From contig JAEEMG010000010.1 of the NCBI GenBank assembly GCA_016283095.1, positions 1 to 64,000 on the forward strand: a stretch of 64,000 nt of DNA, given 5' to 3'. The position numbers were made by a program, and so were the translations under genes. Of this stretch, positions 1-8,962 are shown piece by piece; position 1 is the stretch's first letter, and every line of letters starts with the position of its first letter. This stretch comes from Paludibacteraceae bacterium (GTDB lineage Bacteria > Bacteroidota > Bacteroidia > Bacteroidales > Paludibacteraceae). The notes under the pieces were generated by a model that ran no database searches, was not told the origin of the DNA, and saw only the letters and a program-made list of their open reading frames with translations.

Positions 1-92
1 GAAAAAATTTTGCGAGGACGTTTGCTTCTTTGCAAGTCTCAAATTAGAATTTGATGGAATCACAAGAACAAGCGTTTCCGCAAATTTCTTTG

Positions 93-175
93 TGGGTGGT
101 GATGGATTCGAACCACCGAAGTCGAAAGACAGCAGATTTACAGTCTGCCCCTCTTGGCCACTCTGGAAGACGCCC
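93..175 (-). tRNA. tRNA-Tyr (anticodon GTA)
   Basis: Read leftward this is an 83-nt class II tRNA with a long variable arm, the tyrosine anticodon GTA in its usual loop, a T-loop TTCGAAT and a D-arm typical of tRNA-Tyr. CCA is not encoded. The acceptor stem is odd: the 5' side GGGCGTC and the 3' side ACCACCC pair cleanly only at positions 1-3 and 5. The gene is therefore either chimeric, decayed, or affected by a sequence difference. It lies 11 nt after tRNA-Thr and is probably cotranscribed with it and the SRP RNA. Confidence 0.85.
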
Positions 176-186
176 TAAAAAATCTG

Positions 187-260
187 CGCCTCTTGTCGGA
201 TTCGAACCAACGACCCCGAGATTACAAATCACGTGCTCTGGCCAACTGAGCTAAAGAGGC
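187..260 (-). tRNA. tRNA-Thr (anticodon TGT)
   Basis: A 74-nt cloverleaf on the minus strand. The acceptor stem GCCTCTT/AAGAGGC pairs perfectly, the anticodon loop is TTTGTAA (anticodon TGT, threonine), and the T-arm loop is TTCGAAT. CCA is not encoded. It sits 3 nt downstream of the SRP RNA and upstream of tRNA-Tyr, so the three RNAs probably form one processed transcript. Confidence 0.95.
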
Positions 261-263
261 AAG

Positions 264-362
264 TGGGAAAACCTTCTACATCACACCGCTACGACCGACT
301 TACCCTTGCTGCGTTCAAACCCTGGGGGATTCGAAGGGAGCTGGTTGTGTAGCGCTTTCCCG
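264..362 (-). ncRNA. ffs: Signal recognition particle RNA, small bacterial type (4.5S)
   Basis: The minus strand contains the SRP core as GCAGCAAGGGTAA opposite CCCCCAGGG, the conserved signature of the Ffh-binding internal loop. The ends pair over a long imperfect hairpin (CGGGAAAGCGCTACAC near the 5' end against GTGTGATGTAGAAGG and TTTTCCC near the 3' end). The length, about 99 nt, fits a small bacterial SRP RNA, which binds Ffh and targets membrane proteins cotranslationally. Exact ends are estimates. Confidence 0.85.
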
Positions 363-366
363 AGTG

Positions 367-396
367 CAAAAGTATAAACTATTTATCACACAGCAA
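367..396 (-). promoter_or_regulatory. Promoter for the SRP RNA/tRNA transcript
   Basis: On the minus strand, TACTTTTG (367-374) matches the Bacteroidetes -7 consensus TAnnTTTG, and a TTG (394-396) lies exactly 19 nt upstream as the -33 element. The predicted start is just before the SRP RNA. No terminator is visible left of tRNA-Tyr within the window. Confidence 0.75.
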
Positions 397-707
397 GTGT
401 TTTCTGAGTTTTTTTTGCTAAAAGTTGCTTATTTCTCTATGTATTATGCAAATATAAAATCCGATTGATCTCAATTTTGATAAAAAAATGATCCGATGTC
501 TCTGGTTTGAGTTTGGGATGTTGAAGGGACCTTTTCATTAATGATACAAAAAATGCGTTTTTTGACAGTTTTGTGCTAAAAGAAGAATATTCTATATTTG
601 AGAAATGTCATGTTGTATATATACTATATTATTGTATTTTTATTAGTGTATTTGTCGTTTTGATGTTTGTTTTTTTGCCATAATGTAATTTTTTTGGTAT
701 TTTTTAA

Positions 708-715
708 TACTTTTG
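708..715 (+). promoter_or_regulatory. -7 promoter element before the Na/Pi cotransporter gene
   Basis: TACTTTTG fits TAnnTTTG. No TTG stands at the usual 19-20 nt upstream, so the -33 element is weak. The stretch 397-707 is very AT-rich and I see no gene or RNA in it. A start near 721 would give a leader of about 70 nt to the ATG at 794. Confidence 0.5.
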
Positions 716-793
716 TGGCCAGTTTAGGTAATGAAACATGGAGATTATAAAAGTCTCATTTTTCATAACACATTTTTAATTAATAACTTGATA

Positions 794-2479
794 ATGGATA
801 CTATCCTCAATTTATTATCGTTATTCGGTTCTCTTGCACTTTTCCTTTTCGGTATGAAAACGATGAGTGAAGGTTTGGAAAAATTTGCAGGTGATCGATT
901 GCGAGCAATTCTTGCGGCAATGACCAAAAATCGTGTAATGGGTGTCGTTACCGGTATCGTGATTACTGCAATGATTCAATCTTCGAGTGCCACGACCGTG
1001 ATGGTTGTGAGTTTCGTGAATGCGGGATTGATGAATCTTACCCAGGCTATTGGTGTTATTATGGGTGCCAATGTTGGTACAACGGTGACGGCATGGATGA
1101 TTTCCGCTATTGGATTCAAAGTGAACATAGCAGCTCTTACTCTTCCTTTGCTATGTGTAGGAATGCCACTTATTTTCAGCAGTATAAGTAAACGAAAAAG
1201 CGTCGGAGAGTTCATCTTCGGTTTCGCCTTCCTATTTATGGGATTGAGCTATTTGCAGCAGTCGGCTACCGATTTGAATATTGGTTCCTACGTTGCCACC
1301 ATGTTGGCTGGCGTAGCGGACGGAGGTTTTCTTACAATTCTCCTTTTCGTAGTAGTCGGAGCATTGGTTACAATGTTAGTACAAGCATCAGCGGCCACAA
1401 TGGCAATCACGCTGATGCTTTTTGATATGCATATCCAGGGATTTGGTTTCGAGCAAGCTGCAGCTCTTGCGATGGGTCAGAACATAGGAACGACTATCAC
1501 TGCCTTTATGGCATCCCTTACTGCAAACACTCAGGCTAAACGAGCAGCGTTGGCGCACATGTTCTTCAATGTTTTCGGAGTGCTTGTCGTTTTGATAATG
1601 TTCTATCCGTTCTGTGATGCGGTGACTTGGATTGTAGCCAATGTGCTTCATGCAGGTGACAATGATTTGTTCCGTCTCTCTGCATTCCATACGGCTTTCA
1701 ACATCTTCAACACATTATTATTGATCGGATTTGTGAAGCAGATTGAAGCATTTGTTTGCAAGGTGTTGCCAATGCCTGAAAATCAGGATGCTGAAAACCG
1801 TTTGTTGTTTATCTCAGGAGGTTTGCTTTCCACGGCTGAGCTTTCTATTCTTCAGGCAAACAAAGAGATTGTGGTGTTCGGTGAACGTTGCCGCAGAATG
1901 TTGACGTTTGTGCCAAAGGCATTGGAGTGCAAAAAAGAGGAGGATTTTGAGAATGCGTACAAAAAACTGGTACATTATGAGCAAATCACCGACAATATGG
2001 AGGATGAAATCGGAAAGTATCTTGGTCTGGTTAGTGAAGGTCGTTTGAGTGGAGAATCGAAAAATGCCATAGCTTGTATGCTTCGTGAGATTGGTGAATT
2101 GGAGAGTATCGGCGACAGTATTTTTCACCTTGGCCGAACAATATCCCGTCTACGCGAATATGGAGAAGAGACTTTCAATGATGAGCAACTCGCTAATATC
2201 ACTAAGGCTCTGCAAATAGTAGACGAATCTTTGGTGGCGATGATCAAAGTGCTTTCATTGCCAGAGGAGAAGGCTGTCAACCTGAAGGAAAATATTGGCA
2301 TTGAGGATCGTTTGAATGAACTTCGTACAAGATGTACGGAGAAAAATGTGGAGGCGATCAACAATAAGGAATATAGTTATCGTCTTGGTACGTATTACAT
2401 TGATTTTATCAATGAGTGTGAGAAAGCTGGCGACTACGTGATGAACGTTGTCCAGTCCGTAGCCAAGATGCAGGCGTGA
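794..2479 (+). CDS. Na+/phosphate cotransporter family protein with PhoU-like tail
   Basis: A 561-residue membrane protein of the NptA/YjbB family, which couples sodium entry to phosphate movement. Two Na_Pi_cotrans repeats are visible, each with the characteristic glutamine-serine motif (QSSSATT near residue 62 and QASAATM near 197), embedded in several hydrophobic helices. The C-terminal 220 residues are hydrophilic and helical, as expected for the PhoU-like domain of this family. An in-frame ATG at 731 would add 21 residues, but it lies only about 10 nt from the predicted transcription start. The ATG at 794 gives the usual family N-terminus (MDTILNLL), so I prefer it. Monocistronic, with a strong terminator after it. 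The substrate is inferred from family membership. Confidence 0.9.
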   Translation: MDTILNLLSLFGSLALFLFGMKTMSEGLEKFAGDRLRAILAAMTKNRVMGVVTGIVITAMIQSSSATTVMVVSFVNAGLMNLTQAIGVIMGANVGTTVTAWMISAIGFKVNIAALTLPLLCVGMPLIFSSISKRKSVGEFIFGFAFLFMGLSYLQQSATDLNIGSYVATMLAGVADGGFLTILLFVVVGALVTMLVQASAATMAITLMLFDMHIQGFGFEQAAALAMGQNIGTTITAFMASLTANTQAKRAALAHMFFNVFGVLVVLIMFYPFCDAVTWIVANVLHAGDNDLFRLSAFHTAFNIFNTLLLIGFVKQIEAFVCKVLPMPENQDAENRLLFISGGLLSTAELSILQANKEIVVFGERCRRMLTFVPKALECKKEEDFENAYKKLVHYEQITDNMEDEIGKYLGLVSEGRLSGESKNAIACMLREIGELESIGDSIFHLGRTISRLREYGEETFNDEQLANITKALQIVDESLVAMIKVLSLPEEKAVNLKENIGIEDRLNELRTRCTEKNVEAINNKEYSYRLGTYYIDFINECEKAGDYVMNVVQSVAKMQA

Positions 2480-2502
2480 TTTTGATTTCAAATCATAAAT
2501 AG

Positions 2503-2536
2503 AGAACCGTTTCATTTTTGAGACGGTTCTTTTTTT
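2503..2536 (+). terminator. Rho-independent terminator
   Basis: Perfect 8-bp stem AGAACCGT/ACGGTTCT with a 12-nt loop, followed by a run of T. It ends the Na/Pi cotransporter transcript. Confidence 0.85.
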
Positions 2537-2564
2537 GACATTTCGTATTTCTCTATAAATTTGT

Positions 2565-2572
2565 TATTTTTG
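2565..2572 (+). promoter_or_regulatory. -7 promoter element before the ABC-F gene
   Basis: TATTTTTG matches TAnnTTTG and lies 21 nt before the ATG at 2594. No good -33 element stands at the right distance. Confidence 0.5.
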
Positions 2573-2593
2573 CACAAAAATTAATTTGTATAG

Positions 2594-4525
2594 ATGATTT
2601 CTGTAAACCAAGTCACTGTTGAGTTTGGTGGCTTCACTCTGTTAGACGATATATCTTTTGTGGTCAACGACAAAGACCGCATCGCTCTTGTTGGTAAGAA
2701 TGGTGCAGGCAAATCGACAATGTTGAAAATCTTTGCTGGTCTGCAAAACCCATCTAAGGGTTCGGTGTCGGTGCCAAAGGAGACAACCATAGGTTACCTT
2801 CCTCAGCATATGATCCACAACGACAACTGTACAGTTATGCAGGAGGCTGAGAAGGCTTTCTCCCACGTCTCTGATCTTCAGGCAAAAATTGATAAACTTG
2901 GAGCTGAGCTTGCTGAACGTACTGATTATGAGAGTGATTCTTATCATCAGTTGATCGACCGTCTGACGGAAGCCAATGAGAAACTTGCCATTCTTGGTGG
3001 AGGAAACTATATAGGTGAGATTGAGCGTACACTTTGCGGACTTGGTTTCACTCGTGAGGATTTCAACCGTCAGACGAGTGAGTTCAGTGGTGGATGGCGT
3101 ATGCGTATAGAATTGGCAAAGATCTTGCTGATGCGTCCCGACGTGTTGCTTCTCGACGAGCCTACCAACCATTTGGATATCGAGTCGATCTGGTGGCTTG
3201 AGAATTTCTTGAAAAGTTCGGGTTGTGCTGTAGTGCTTGTGTCGCACGACCGTGCATTCATAGATAATGTTACAAATCGTACTATCGAGATCTCTCTAGG
3301 AAAAATATACGATTACAAGGTGAATTATTCTCACTATGTACAGCTTCGTAAAGAGAGACGTGAGCAACAGATTCGCGCGTATGAAAACCAACAGAAGCAG
3401 ATTGCCGATACAGAGGAATTCATTGAAAGATTCCGTTACAAGGCGACAAAGAGTGTGCAGGTGCAGAGCCGTATCAAGCAACTTGAAAAAATAGAGAGAA
3501 TTGAGGTAGACGAGGAGGATAACGCTGCTCTACACCTTAAATTCCCGCCAGCACCACACAGCGGATCCGTCAGTGTGGAGGCAAAGAACCTTACTAAGAA
3601 GTATGGCGACCATGTGGTGCTTGACAATATAGACATCTGCATCAAACGTGGAGAAAAGGTCGCTTTCGTAGGTAAGAACGGTGAAGGTAAGTCTACTCTT
3701 GTGAAATGTATCATGAATCAGATAGACTACGATGGAGAACTCCGTCTGGGTCATCTGGTGAAAATCGGATATTTCGCACAGAATCAAGCTTCGCTTTTGG
3801 ATGGCGAGTTGACTGTGTTCGACACGATTGATTATGTGGCGACGGGAGAGATCCGCACAAAAATCAAGGATATCCTCGGTGCTTTCATGTTTGGTGGAGA
3901 GGCATCAGAGAAGAAGGTGAAAGTGTTGTCGGGAGGTGAGAGAACGCGTTTGGCGATGATACGTCTGCTTCTCGAACCAGTCAATTTCCTTGTGCTCGAC
4001 GAGCCTACCAACCACTTGGATATGCGTACTAAGGATGTGTTGAAGGAGGCGATCAAGGCATTTGACGGCACTGTGATTGTTGTGTCGCACGACCGTGAGT
4101 TCCTTGATGGATTGGTGGAGAAGACATACGAGTTTGCCAACCATAAGGTGGTGGAACATCTCGGTGGAATCTATGATTTCCTAAAGAGCAAACAGATGGA
4201 AACGCTTCAGGAGTTGGAGGTCAAGAAAACGGTTGCCGACAGCAACGTCGCTGCAAAGGCTCCGACAGAGGGCAAACTTTCTTATGAGGCTCAGAAGGAG
4301 AAACAGAAGCAGGTTCGCAAGGCAGAAAAAGCCGTGGCTGATAATGAGGCTGAGGTGGCAAAACTAGAGAACAAGATCGCAGAGATAGAAGCAAAATTGG
4401 CGGAAGGTGATACTGACGCAGATTTGCTGACTCAATATGAAAAGGCCAAAAAGAGCCTTGATGAAAAGATGTACGAATGGGAAATCCTGACGGAGGAACT
4501 AGAAAAATTAAAGAATGAACAGTGA
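2594..4525 (+). CDS. ABC-F family ATPase (ribosome-associated)
   Basis: A 643-residue soluble protein with two ABC ATPase domains and no membrane segments, the layout of ABC-F proteins that act at the ribosomal E site. Walker A motifs are GKNGAGKST (about 34-42) and GKNGEGKST (about 360). Signatures are SGGWR and SGGER. Both Walker B motifs read LDEPTNHLD, the ABC-F hallmark. The charged linker between domains and the Lys/Glu-rich C-terminal coiled coil (about 565-640) fit the Uup/YdiF branch, which carries an ABC_tran_CTD. It begins a run of RNA and translation genes and overlaps the next gene by one base. Whether it is housekeeping or gives antibiotic protection cannot be told; the context favours housekeeping. 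Confidence 0.92.
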   Translation: MISVNQVTVEFGGFTLLDDISFVVNDKDRIALVGKNGAGKSTMLKIFAGLQNPSKGSVSVPKETTIGYLPQHMIHNDNCTVMQEAEKAFSHVSDLQAKIDKLGAELAERTDYESDSYHQLIDRLTEANEKLAILGGGNYIGEIERTLCGLGFTREDFNRQTSEFSGGWRMRIELAKILLMRPDVLLLDEPTNHLDIESIWWLENFLKSSGCAVVLVSHDRAFIDNVTNRTIEISLGKIYDYKVNYSHYVQLRKERREQQIRAYENQQKQIADTEEFIERFRYKATKSVQVQSRIKQLEKIERIEVDEEDNAALHLKFPPAPHSGSVSVEAKNLTKKYGDHVVLDNIDICIKRGEKVAFVGKNGEGKSTLVKCIMNQIDYDGELRLGHLVKIGYFAQNQASLLDGELTVFDTIDYVATGEIRTKIKDILGAFMFGGEASEKKVKVLSGGERTRLAMIRLLLEPVNFLVLDEPTNHLDMRTKDVLKEAIKAFDGTVIVVSHDREFLDGLVEKTYEFANHKVVEHLGGIYDFLKSKQMETLQELEVKKTVADSNVAAKAPTEGKLSYEAQKEKQKQVRKAEKAVADNEAEVAKLENKIAEIEAKLAEGDTDADLLTQYEKAKKSLDEKMYEWEILTEELEKLKNEQ

Positions 4526-5265
4526 TGAAAGAGAATGAAATGATATTTGGAATCCGCGCGATCATAGAAGCGATCGAGTCGGATAAGGAGATTGACAAAA
4601 TCATATTGAAGAAGGATCTTCAGAGTGAGTTGTCGCACGAACTTTTCGAAGTCCTTCGTTCGCATCCTTTGATTCAGGTGCAGCGTGTGCCTCTTGAGAG
4701 AATCAACAAATATACCCGCAAGAATCATCAGGGTGCTATTGCTTTCATCAGCAGCACTCATTATCAGAGAGTTGAGGATCTTGTGCAGAATATTTTCGAG
4801 GAGGGCAAGGATCCGTTCTTCATTATATTGGACGGTGTGACAGATGTCAGAAACTTCGGTGCCATCGCACGTACATGTGAGTGTGCTGGTGTCGACGCGA
4901 TTGTCATACCTTTCCGTGGAAGTGTCAGTGTGGGTGCAGACGCAATCAAGACATCTGCAGGAGCTTTGCACACATTGCCTGTATGTAAGGAGAAGAATCT
5001 TGTGCAGACGGTGAAATACTTGAAAGCCAGTGGAGTGCGCGTCGTCGCAGCCACAGAGAAAGGCGATAAGGTTTATACAGACACTGATTTGACTGGTCCG
5101 TTGGCAATCGTCATGGGAGCTGAGGATACAGGTGTGTCGCCTGAGATAATAAGATTGTGCGACGATTTGGTAAAGATTCCGATCAACGGAAAAATCTCAT
5201 CACTTAACGTGTCTGTTGCGGCTGGAGTGATGATCTATGAGTCTATTCGTCAGCGTCAGAAGTAA
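4525..5265 (+). CDS. rlmB: TrmH/SpoU family RNA 2'-O-methyltransferase (RlmB-like)
   Basis: A 246-residue SPOUT methyltransferase. An N-terminal substrate-binding domain (about 1-75) precedes the knotted domain with the three SpoU motifs: NFGAIARTCECAG (about 110), MGAEDTGVS (about 197) and SLNVSVAAGV (about 226). RlmB methylates G2251 of 23S rRNA; this assignment comes from overall layout and length, and other TrmH-type targets are possible. The ATG at 4525 overlaps the preceding stop (TGATG), which suggests translational coupling with the ABC-F gene. A GTG one codon earlier is less likely. Confidence 0.88.
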   Translation: MKENEMIFGIRAIIEAIESDKEIDKIILKKDLQSELSHELFEVLRSHPLIQVQRVPLERINKYTRKNHQGAIAFISSTHYQRVEDLVQNIFEEGKDPFFIILDGVTDVRNFGAIARTCECAGVDAIVIPFRGSVSVGADAIKTSAGALHTLPVCKEKNLVQTVKYLKASGVRVVAATEKGDKVYTDTDLTGPLAIVMGAEDTGVSPEIIRLCDDLVKIPINGKISSLNVSVAAGVMIYESIRQRQK

Positions 5266-5286
5266 AAACAGCTATTGAGATCCGTT

Positions 5287-6009
5287 ATGGAGGTATTGTA
5301 CGAAGATAACCATATAATCATAGTGAACAAGACTTGCAGAGAGATTGTGCAGGGTGACAAGACCGGTGACACAACTCTTGGCGAGCAGATAGCGGCATAT
5401 ATAAAGGAAAAGTATGCCAAACCAGGCAATGTCTTCGTGGGTGTGGCTCATAGGCTCGACCGTCCGACCAGTGGTGTGGTTGTCTTTGCCAAGACCAGCA
5501 AGGCTCTTTCCCGTCTGTGTGATATGTTTGCGCATCACGACGTGAAGAAACTCTATTGGGCAGTGGTGAAGAATGCACCGAAGGAGGATGAGAAGACGTT
5601 GGTCAACTATCTGAAACGCAATGAGAAGCAGAACAAGAGTTTTGTGGTAGGCAAGGGAGTCAAGGATGCGAAAGAGGCGATACTGACTTACCGTACCATC
5701 GCTAAATCAGACAATTACACGTTGCTTGAGGTCGATTTGGCTACAGGACGTCACCATCAGATACGTTGTCAGCTGGCAAACATTGGTTCACCTATCAAAG
5801 GTGATTTGAAATATGGTTTTCCACGCTCAAATCCAGACGGAGGAATCTCTCTGCATGCCCGTTCGATCGAGTTTATCCATCCTGTGTCTAAAAAAGAGAT
5901 AAAGGTGGTGGCTCCGGTTCCAAACGACAATTTATGGAAAGAGTTGGAACGATTGGCGATGAACGCAGATGCTAATGATTGTGATACGTCTCACAATGAT
6001 GTTGGTTAA
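5287..6009 (+). CDS. RluA-family pseudouridine synthase
   Basis: A 240-residue enzyme that isomerises uridine in RNA. The catalytic motif HRLDRPTSG is at about 55-63, with Asp58 as the nucleophile, and the RluA-type GRHHQIR motif lies further on. There is no S4 domain, and the N-terminus (MEVLYEDNHIIIVNK) is the usual short-form start. A TTG at 5275 is in frame upstream, but the ATG at 5287 is the natural start. The gene lies 21 nt after the TrmH-like gene and 15 nt before the methyltransferase, so it is probably in the same operon. The exact RNA target is unknown. Confidence 0.88.
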   Translation: MEVLYEDNHIIIVNKTCREIVQGDKTGDTTLGEQIAAYIKEKYAKPGNVFVGVAHRLDRPTSGVVVFAKTSKALSRLCDMFAHHDVKKLYWAVVKNAPKEDEKTLVNYLKRNEKQNKSFVVGKGVKDAKEAILTYRTIAKSDNYTLLEVDLATGRHHQIRCQLANIGSPIKGDLKYGFPRSNPDGGISLHARSIEFIHPVSKKEIKVVAPVPNDNLWKELERLAMNADANDCDTSHNDVG

Positions 6010-6024
6010 TATAGAAAGAAGATA

Positions 6025-6669
6025 ATGGATATTTTCAGCCAGGAAATAGAGAATTATATCACGTCTCACATCGAGCCAGAACCAGATTTCTTGAAGAAAC
6101 TTGTTCGTGACACTAATCTGTATACTCTCAAGCCACGTATGCTATCCGGACATTTGCAGGGACGATTGTTGAAGATGTTCTGTGCTATGACGGGGGCAAA
6201 GAGAGTCGTGGAAATCGGCACGTTCACCGGATATTCCGCGCTTTGTATGGCAGAGGCTTTGCCTGCTGATGGAGAGGTGCATACTATCGACATCAACGAC
6301 GAGTTGGAAGAGTTGATTCTCAACGGATTCGACAGAGCCGGTGAGGTTGGCAAGAAAGTCCATTTCCATATAGGAGACGCTGCAGAATTGATACCGCAGA
6401 TGGAAGGCGAGTTTGATGTCTGCTTTATGGATGGCAACAAACGTCATTATATGGAGTACTTGGAAGCCGTCTACCCAAAGATGCGAATGGGCGGATTGAT
6501 AATCGCGGACAACACATTGTGGGATGGACATGTGTTGGAAGAGGATAGAAACGATGCTCAGACGGCAGGAATCAAGAAGTTCAACGATTCGGTTTGTGCC
6601 GACGATAGATTCTTCGTGACTATGGTGCCGTTGCGTGACGGAATGACTTTGATAAGGAAAATAAAATAA
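6025..6669 (+). CDS. Class I SAM-dependent O-methyltransferase (family 3, COMT-like)
   Basis: A 214-residue enzyme of the caffeoyl-CoA O-methyltransferase/TrmR-like family. The SAM-binding motif VVEIGTFTGYSALCMAEAL starts near residue 62. The metal-binding acidic residues are visible in FDVCFMDGNK (about 130) and ADNTLWDGHV. Bacterial members methylate catechols or, in the TrmR group, tRNA wobble uridine derivatives. The tRNA/rRNA-modification neighbourhood makes an RNA substrate plausible but unproven. It starts 15 nt after the pseudouridine synthase and ends 7 nt before the lipoprotein gene. Confidence 0.88.
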   Translation: MDIFSQEIENYITSHIEPEPDFLKKLVRDTNLYTLKPRMLSGHLQGRLLKMFCAMTGAKRVVEIGTFTGYSALCMAEALPADGEVHTIDINDELEELILNGFDRAGEVGKKVHFHIGDAAELIPQMEGEFDVCFMDGNKRHYMEYLEAVYPKMRMGGLIIADNTLWDGHVLEEDRNDAQTAGIKKFNDSVCADDRFFVTMVPLRDGMTLIRKIK

Positions 6670-6676
6670 GAAAACT

Positions 6677-7204
6677 ATGAATATCAGATTATTATTAGCA
6701 ATAGCTACGCCCCTTTTTGCTGCTTCTATATTTTCATCTTGTGACGATGATGATGAAGAGACAAGTAACCTTAATTCATATCAGGAGAATAAAGAGTATG
6801 GTGAGAGGTTTTTGATGGAAAAAAGGACGGAAGAGGGAATAATCGAATCTTCTACGGGATTGTTGATCAGTGTCAACACATTGAATCCTACAGGAATACG
6901 TCCAGAAGACGGAGACACGATTTATGCTGTTGTGACTGGAAACAAGATAGAAAACAAGCAGAATGAGTTTAGATATGATACAATAAAAGGCACAATGCAA
7001 GGACAGGTGAAAGCTTTGGTGGAGGGAATCAAATATATGACATCCGGTTCGGATTTTGATTTTTATTCTCCATACTATCTTGCATATGGAACGGTTTCTC
7101 ATGAAGGAATGAGCCGTGATCCAAAGATGACGGTGACGGTGAATCCGTATTCAGCGGTAAAATTCAATGTCAAGTTGCTTGGTGTTAAGAAATTGGATAA
7201 ATAA
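6677..7204 (+). CDS. Surface-exposed lipoprotein, NigD-like appearance, function unknown
   Basis: A 175-residue secreted lipoprotein. The signal peptide (1-21) ends in FSSC with Cys22 as the lipidated residue. The next residues DDDDEE form an acidic lipoprotein export signal of the Bacteroidetes type, which sends proteins to the cell surface. The rest looks like a beta-sandwich: short strands with a conserved-looking NPTGIRPEDGDTIYAV region. That two-domain pattern recalls NigD-like proteins, but I cannot confirm the family. Last gene of the operon, followed by a strong terminator. Confidence 0.75.
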   Translation: MNIRLLLAIATPLFAASIFSSCDDDDEETSNLNSYQENKEYGERFLMEKRTEEGIIESSTGLLISVNTLNPTGIRPEDGDTIYAVVTGNKIENKQNEFRYDTIKGTMQGQVKALVEGIKYMTSGSDFDFYSPYYLAYGTVSHEGMSRDPKMTVTVNPYSAVKFNVKLLGVKKLDK

Positions 7205-7235
7205 TACATCAAAATAAAGCAACAGACTACCAATC

Positions 7236-7277
7236 AAAGGGGACAATACACAAAGGCAGTGTATTGTCCCCTTTTTT
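7236..7277. terminator. Strong bidirectional terminator
   Basis: Perfect stem of about 16 bp (AAAGGGGACAATACAC against GTGTATTGTCCCCTTT) with an 8-nt loop and T-runs on both sides. It separates the rightward lipoprotein operon from the leftward ABC transporter operon. Confidence 0.9.
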
Positions 7278-7296
7278 ATAATGAGAGACTGAATTT

Positions 7297-8946
7297 TTAA
7301 CCTTTCATCTCAACATGTGCTTTTCCCTCTTTTATTGTAATAATCTTGTCCGCACCTGCAATGGTTCGCAATCTATGTGCGATAACCAACACTGTTTTTC
7401 CCTTGATTAGTTTGGAAATAGATTGTTGTATAAGCGTCTCGTTCTCAACGTCTAGTGATGCGGAAGCCTCATCCAAAAGAATTATTGGTGCGTTTTTGAG
7501 GAATGCGCGTGCTATGGAAATACGCTGACGCTCACCGCCGGAGAGTTTCTTTCCGTTTTCACCTATAATGGTATCCCATTTGTCAGGTAATTGTTCGATA
7601 AACTCTGTGCAGTTGGCCAGTGCTGCGGCTTGTTTCACTTGGTCGTCGGTGGCGTTTTTGTCGCCGATACGAATGTTTTCCATAATTGTATTGTTGAAAA
7701 GAGTGACATCTTGGAAAACAATAGAGTAGATACCCATCAGTTTTTCTGGATCAACCTTAGAAATATCCTGTCCACCTACGGTTATTTTACCGGAGTCAAT
7801 ATCCCAAAATCTTGCAGCAAGACGAGATACAGTTGTTTTGCCACTTCCGGAAGGGCCGACCAATGCTGTTATTTCACCTTGTTTCGCAGTAAACGAAACA
7901 CCGTCGAGAATTTTTTTGCCGTCTTGGTACGAAAATATGACATTGTCAAATACTATATCTCCGCCATTAACTCTGAGTTCCTCAGTGGCCGATTGTTCCT
8001 TGTGTAGGAGAATGTTGTTGAGACGGTCGCTGTTGACGTCGAGAGCTATAATAGCGGCAAAATGTTCAAGCGAAATAAGCAATGGATCGTAAAGACGGGA
8101 TACAACAATCAAAAACAGGAAATATTCCAAGACTCCCAATTGTCCTGATTTCAAAAGCATTGCACCGACAAGGGCTGTGGTGGCGATACCGAATTTCAAA
8201 ATCATTTCGGCATTGCAGACAAACACTCCAGTGCCGAGTTCACTCCACAACTTACGCTTCTCTAATGTATGGATCTTGTCTTTGACCTCTTGGTAATAAC
8301 TCTCTTGTGCGTTATTCTGACGGAGATCACGGATAGTCTCTAAACATTCCTGTATTTTTTCGGTCATCTCTACCTGGGCGATGCTCTGCTTTCTGCCCAA
8401 GCGTTGCTGAACACTGCGTGAAAATGCTACAATTATTAGGCAAATTGGCAAGACCCAAACAGCGGCTAAAGCCATCTTCCAGTTTATAAAAAATAGACAC
8501 ACAGCCAATATGCAAGTGCTTGCTATCGAACCTATAAACTGTGGAATGAAGTGTGATGAAGCCTGTTCTATTTGAGCTGCATCATCCATGATTGTTGATG
8601 TTAGATCTGCGCTATCTTTTTTTGAAAAAAATGATAGTGGCAGATGACGTAGTTTTTCGGCTAAAGAAATACGTCTGATCCCGCTTTCTTTGTAGGTAGA
8701 AAAGTAGCAAGTGTTATATTGGATGACGGTTGTCACTGCCATAATCACAACCCATATGCAAATGCCTGATATATAAAACGAGGCCTTTCCTTCAATGTCC
8801 CCGTCCAGCATGTCTCTCACCAAAAAATAAAGCAGAACGACTGGAGAAAACAAAGTCAGATTATAAAATATATTAGCTATCGACGCTACAACCATCGCCT
8901 TCGCACCTTCGTCTGAAAGTGCATATTTTTGTTTGAAATTTGTCAT
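7297..8946 (-). CDS. Half ABC transporter, YbtQ/Irp6B-like
   Basis: A 549-residue protein with six N-terminal membrane helices (ABC exporter fold, about 15-300) and a C-terminal ATPase domain. It has Walker A GPSGSGKTT, signature LSGGERQR and Walker B IILLDEASASLDVENE. The ENE ending of Walker B is typical of the YbtPQ/IrtAB group, exporter-fold transporters that import siderophores or export peptides and lipids. Last gene of the operon, 16 nt after its partner; the two half-transporters probably form a heterodimer. The substrate is not shown by the sequence. Confidence 0.85.
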   Translation of the reverse strand: MTNFKQKYALSDEGAKAMVVASIANIFYNLTLFSPVVLLYFLVRDMLDGDIEGKASFYISGICIWVVIMAVTTVIQYNTCYFSTYKESGIRRISLAEKLRHLPLSFFSKKDSADLTSTIMDDAAQIEQASSHFIPQFIGSIASTCILAVCLFFINWKMALAAVWVLPICLIIVAFSRSVQQRLGRKQSIAQVEMTEKIQECLETIRDLRQNNAQESYYQEVKDKIHTLEKRKLWSELGTGVFVCNAEMILKFGIATTALVGAMLLKSGQLGVLEYFLFLIVVSRLYDPLLISLEHFAAIIALDVNSDRLNNILLHKEQSATEELRVNGGDIVFDNVIFSYQDGKKILDGVSFTAKQGEITALVGPSGSGKTTVSRLAARFWDIDSGKITVGGQDISKVDPEKLMGIYSIVFQDVTLFNNTIMENIRIGDKNATDDQVKQAAALANCTEFIEQLPDKWDTIIGENGKKLSGGERQRISIARAFLKNAPIILLDEASASLDVENETLIQQSISKLIKGKTVLVIAHRLRTIAGADKIITIKEGKAHVEMKG

Positions 8947-8962
8947 AGTTATAATGATGAAT

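Noticed and set aside
44..254. ORFs of 62 and 67 codons at the window start
   Set aside because: They lie over tRNA-Tyr and tRNA-Thr; typical tRNA shadows.
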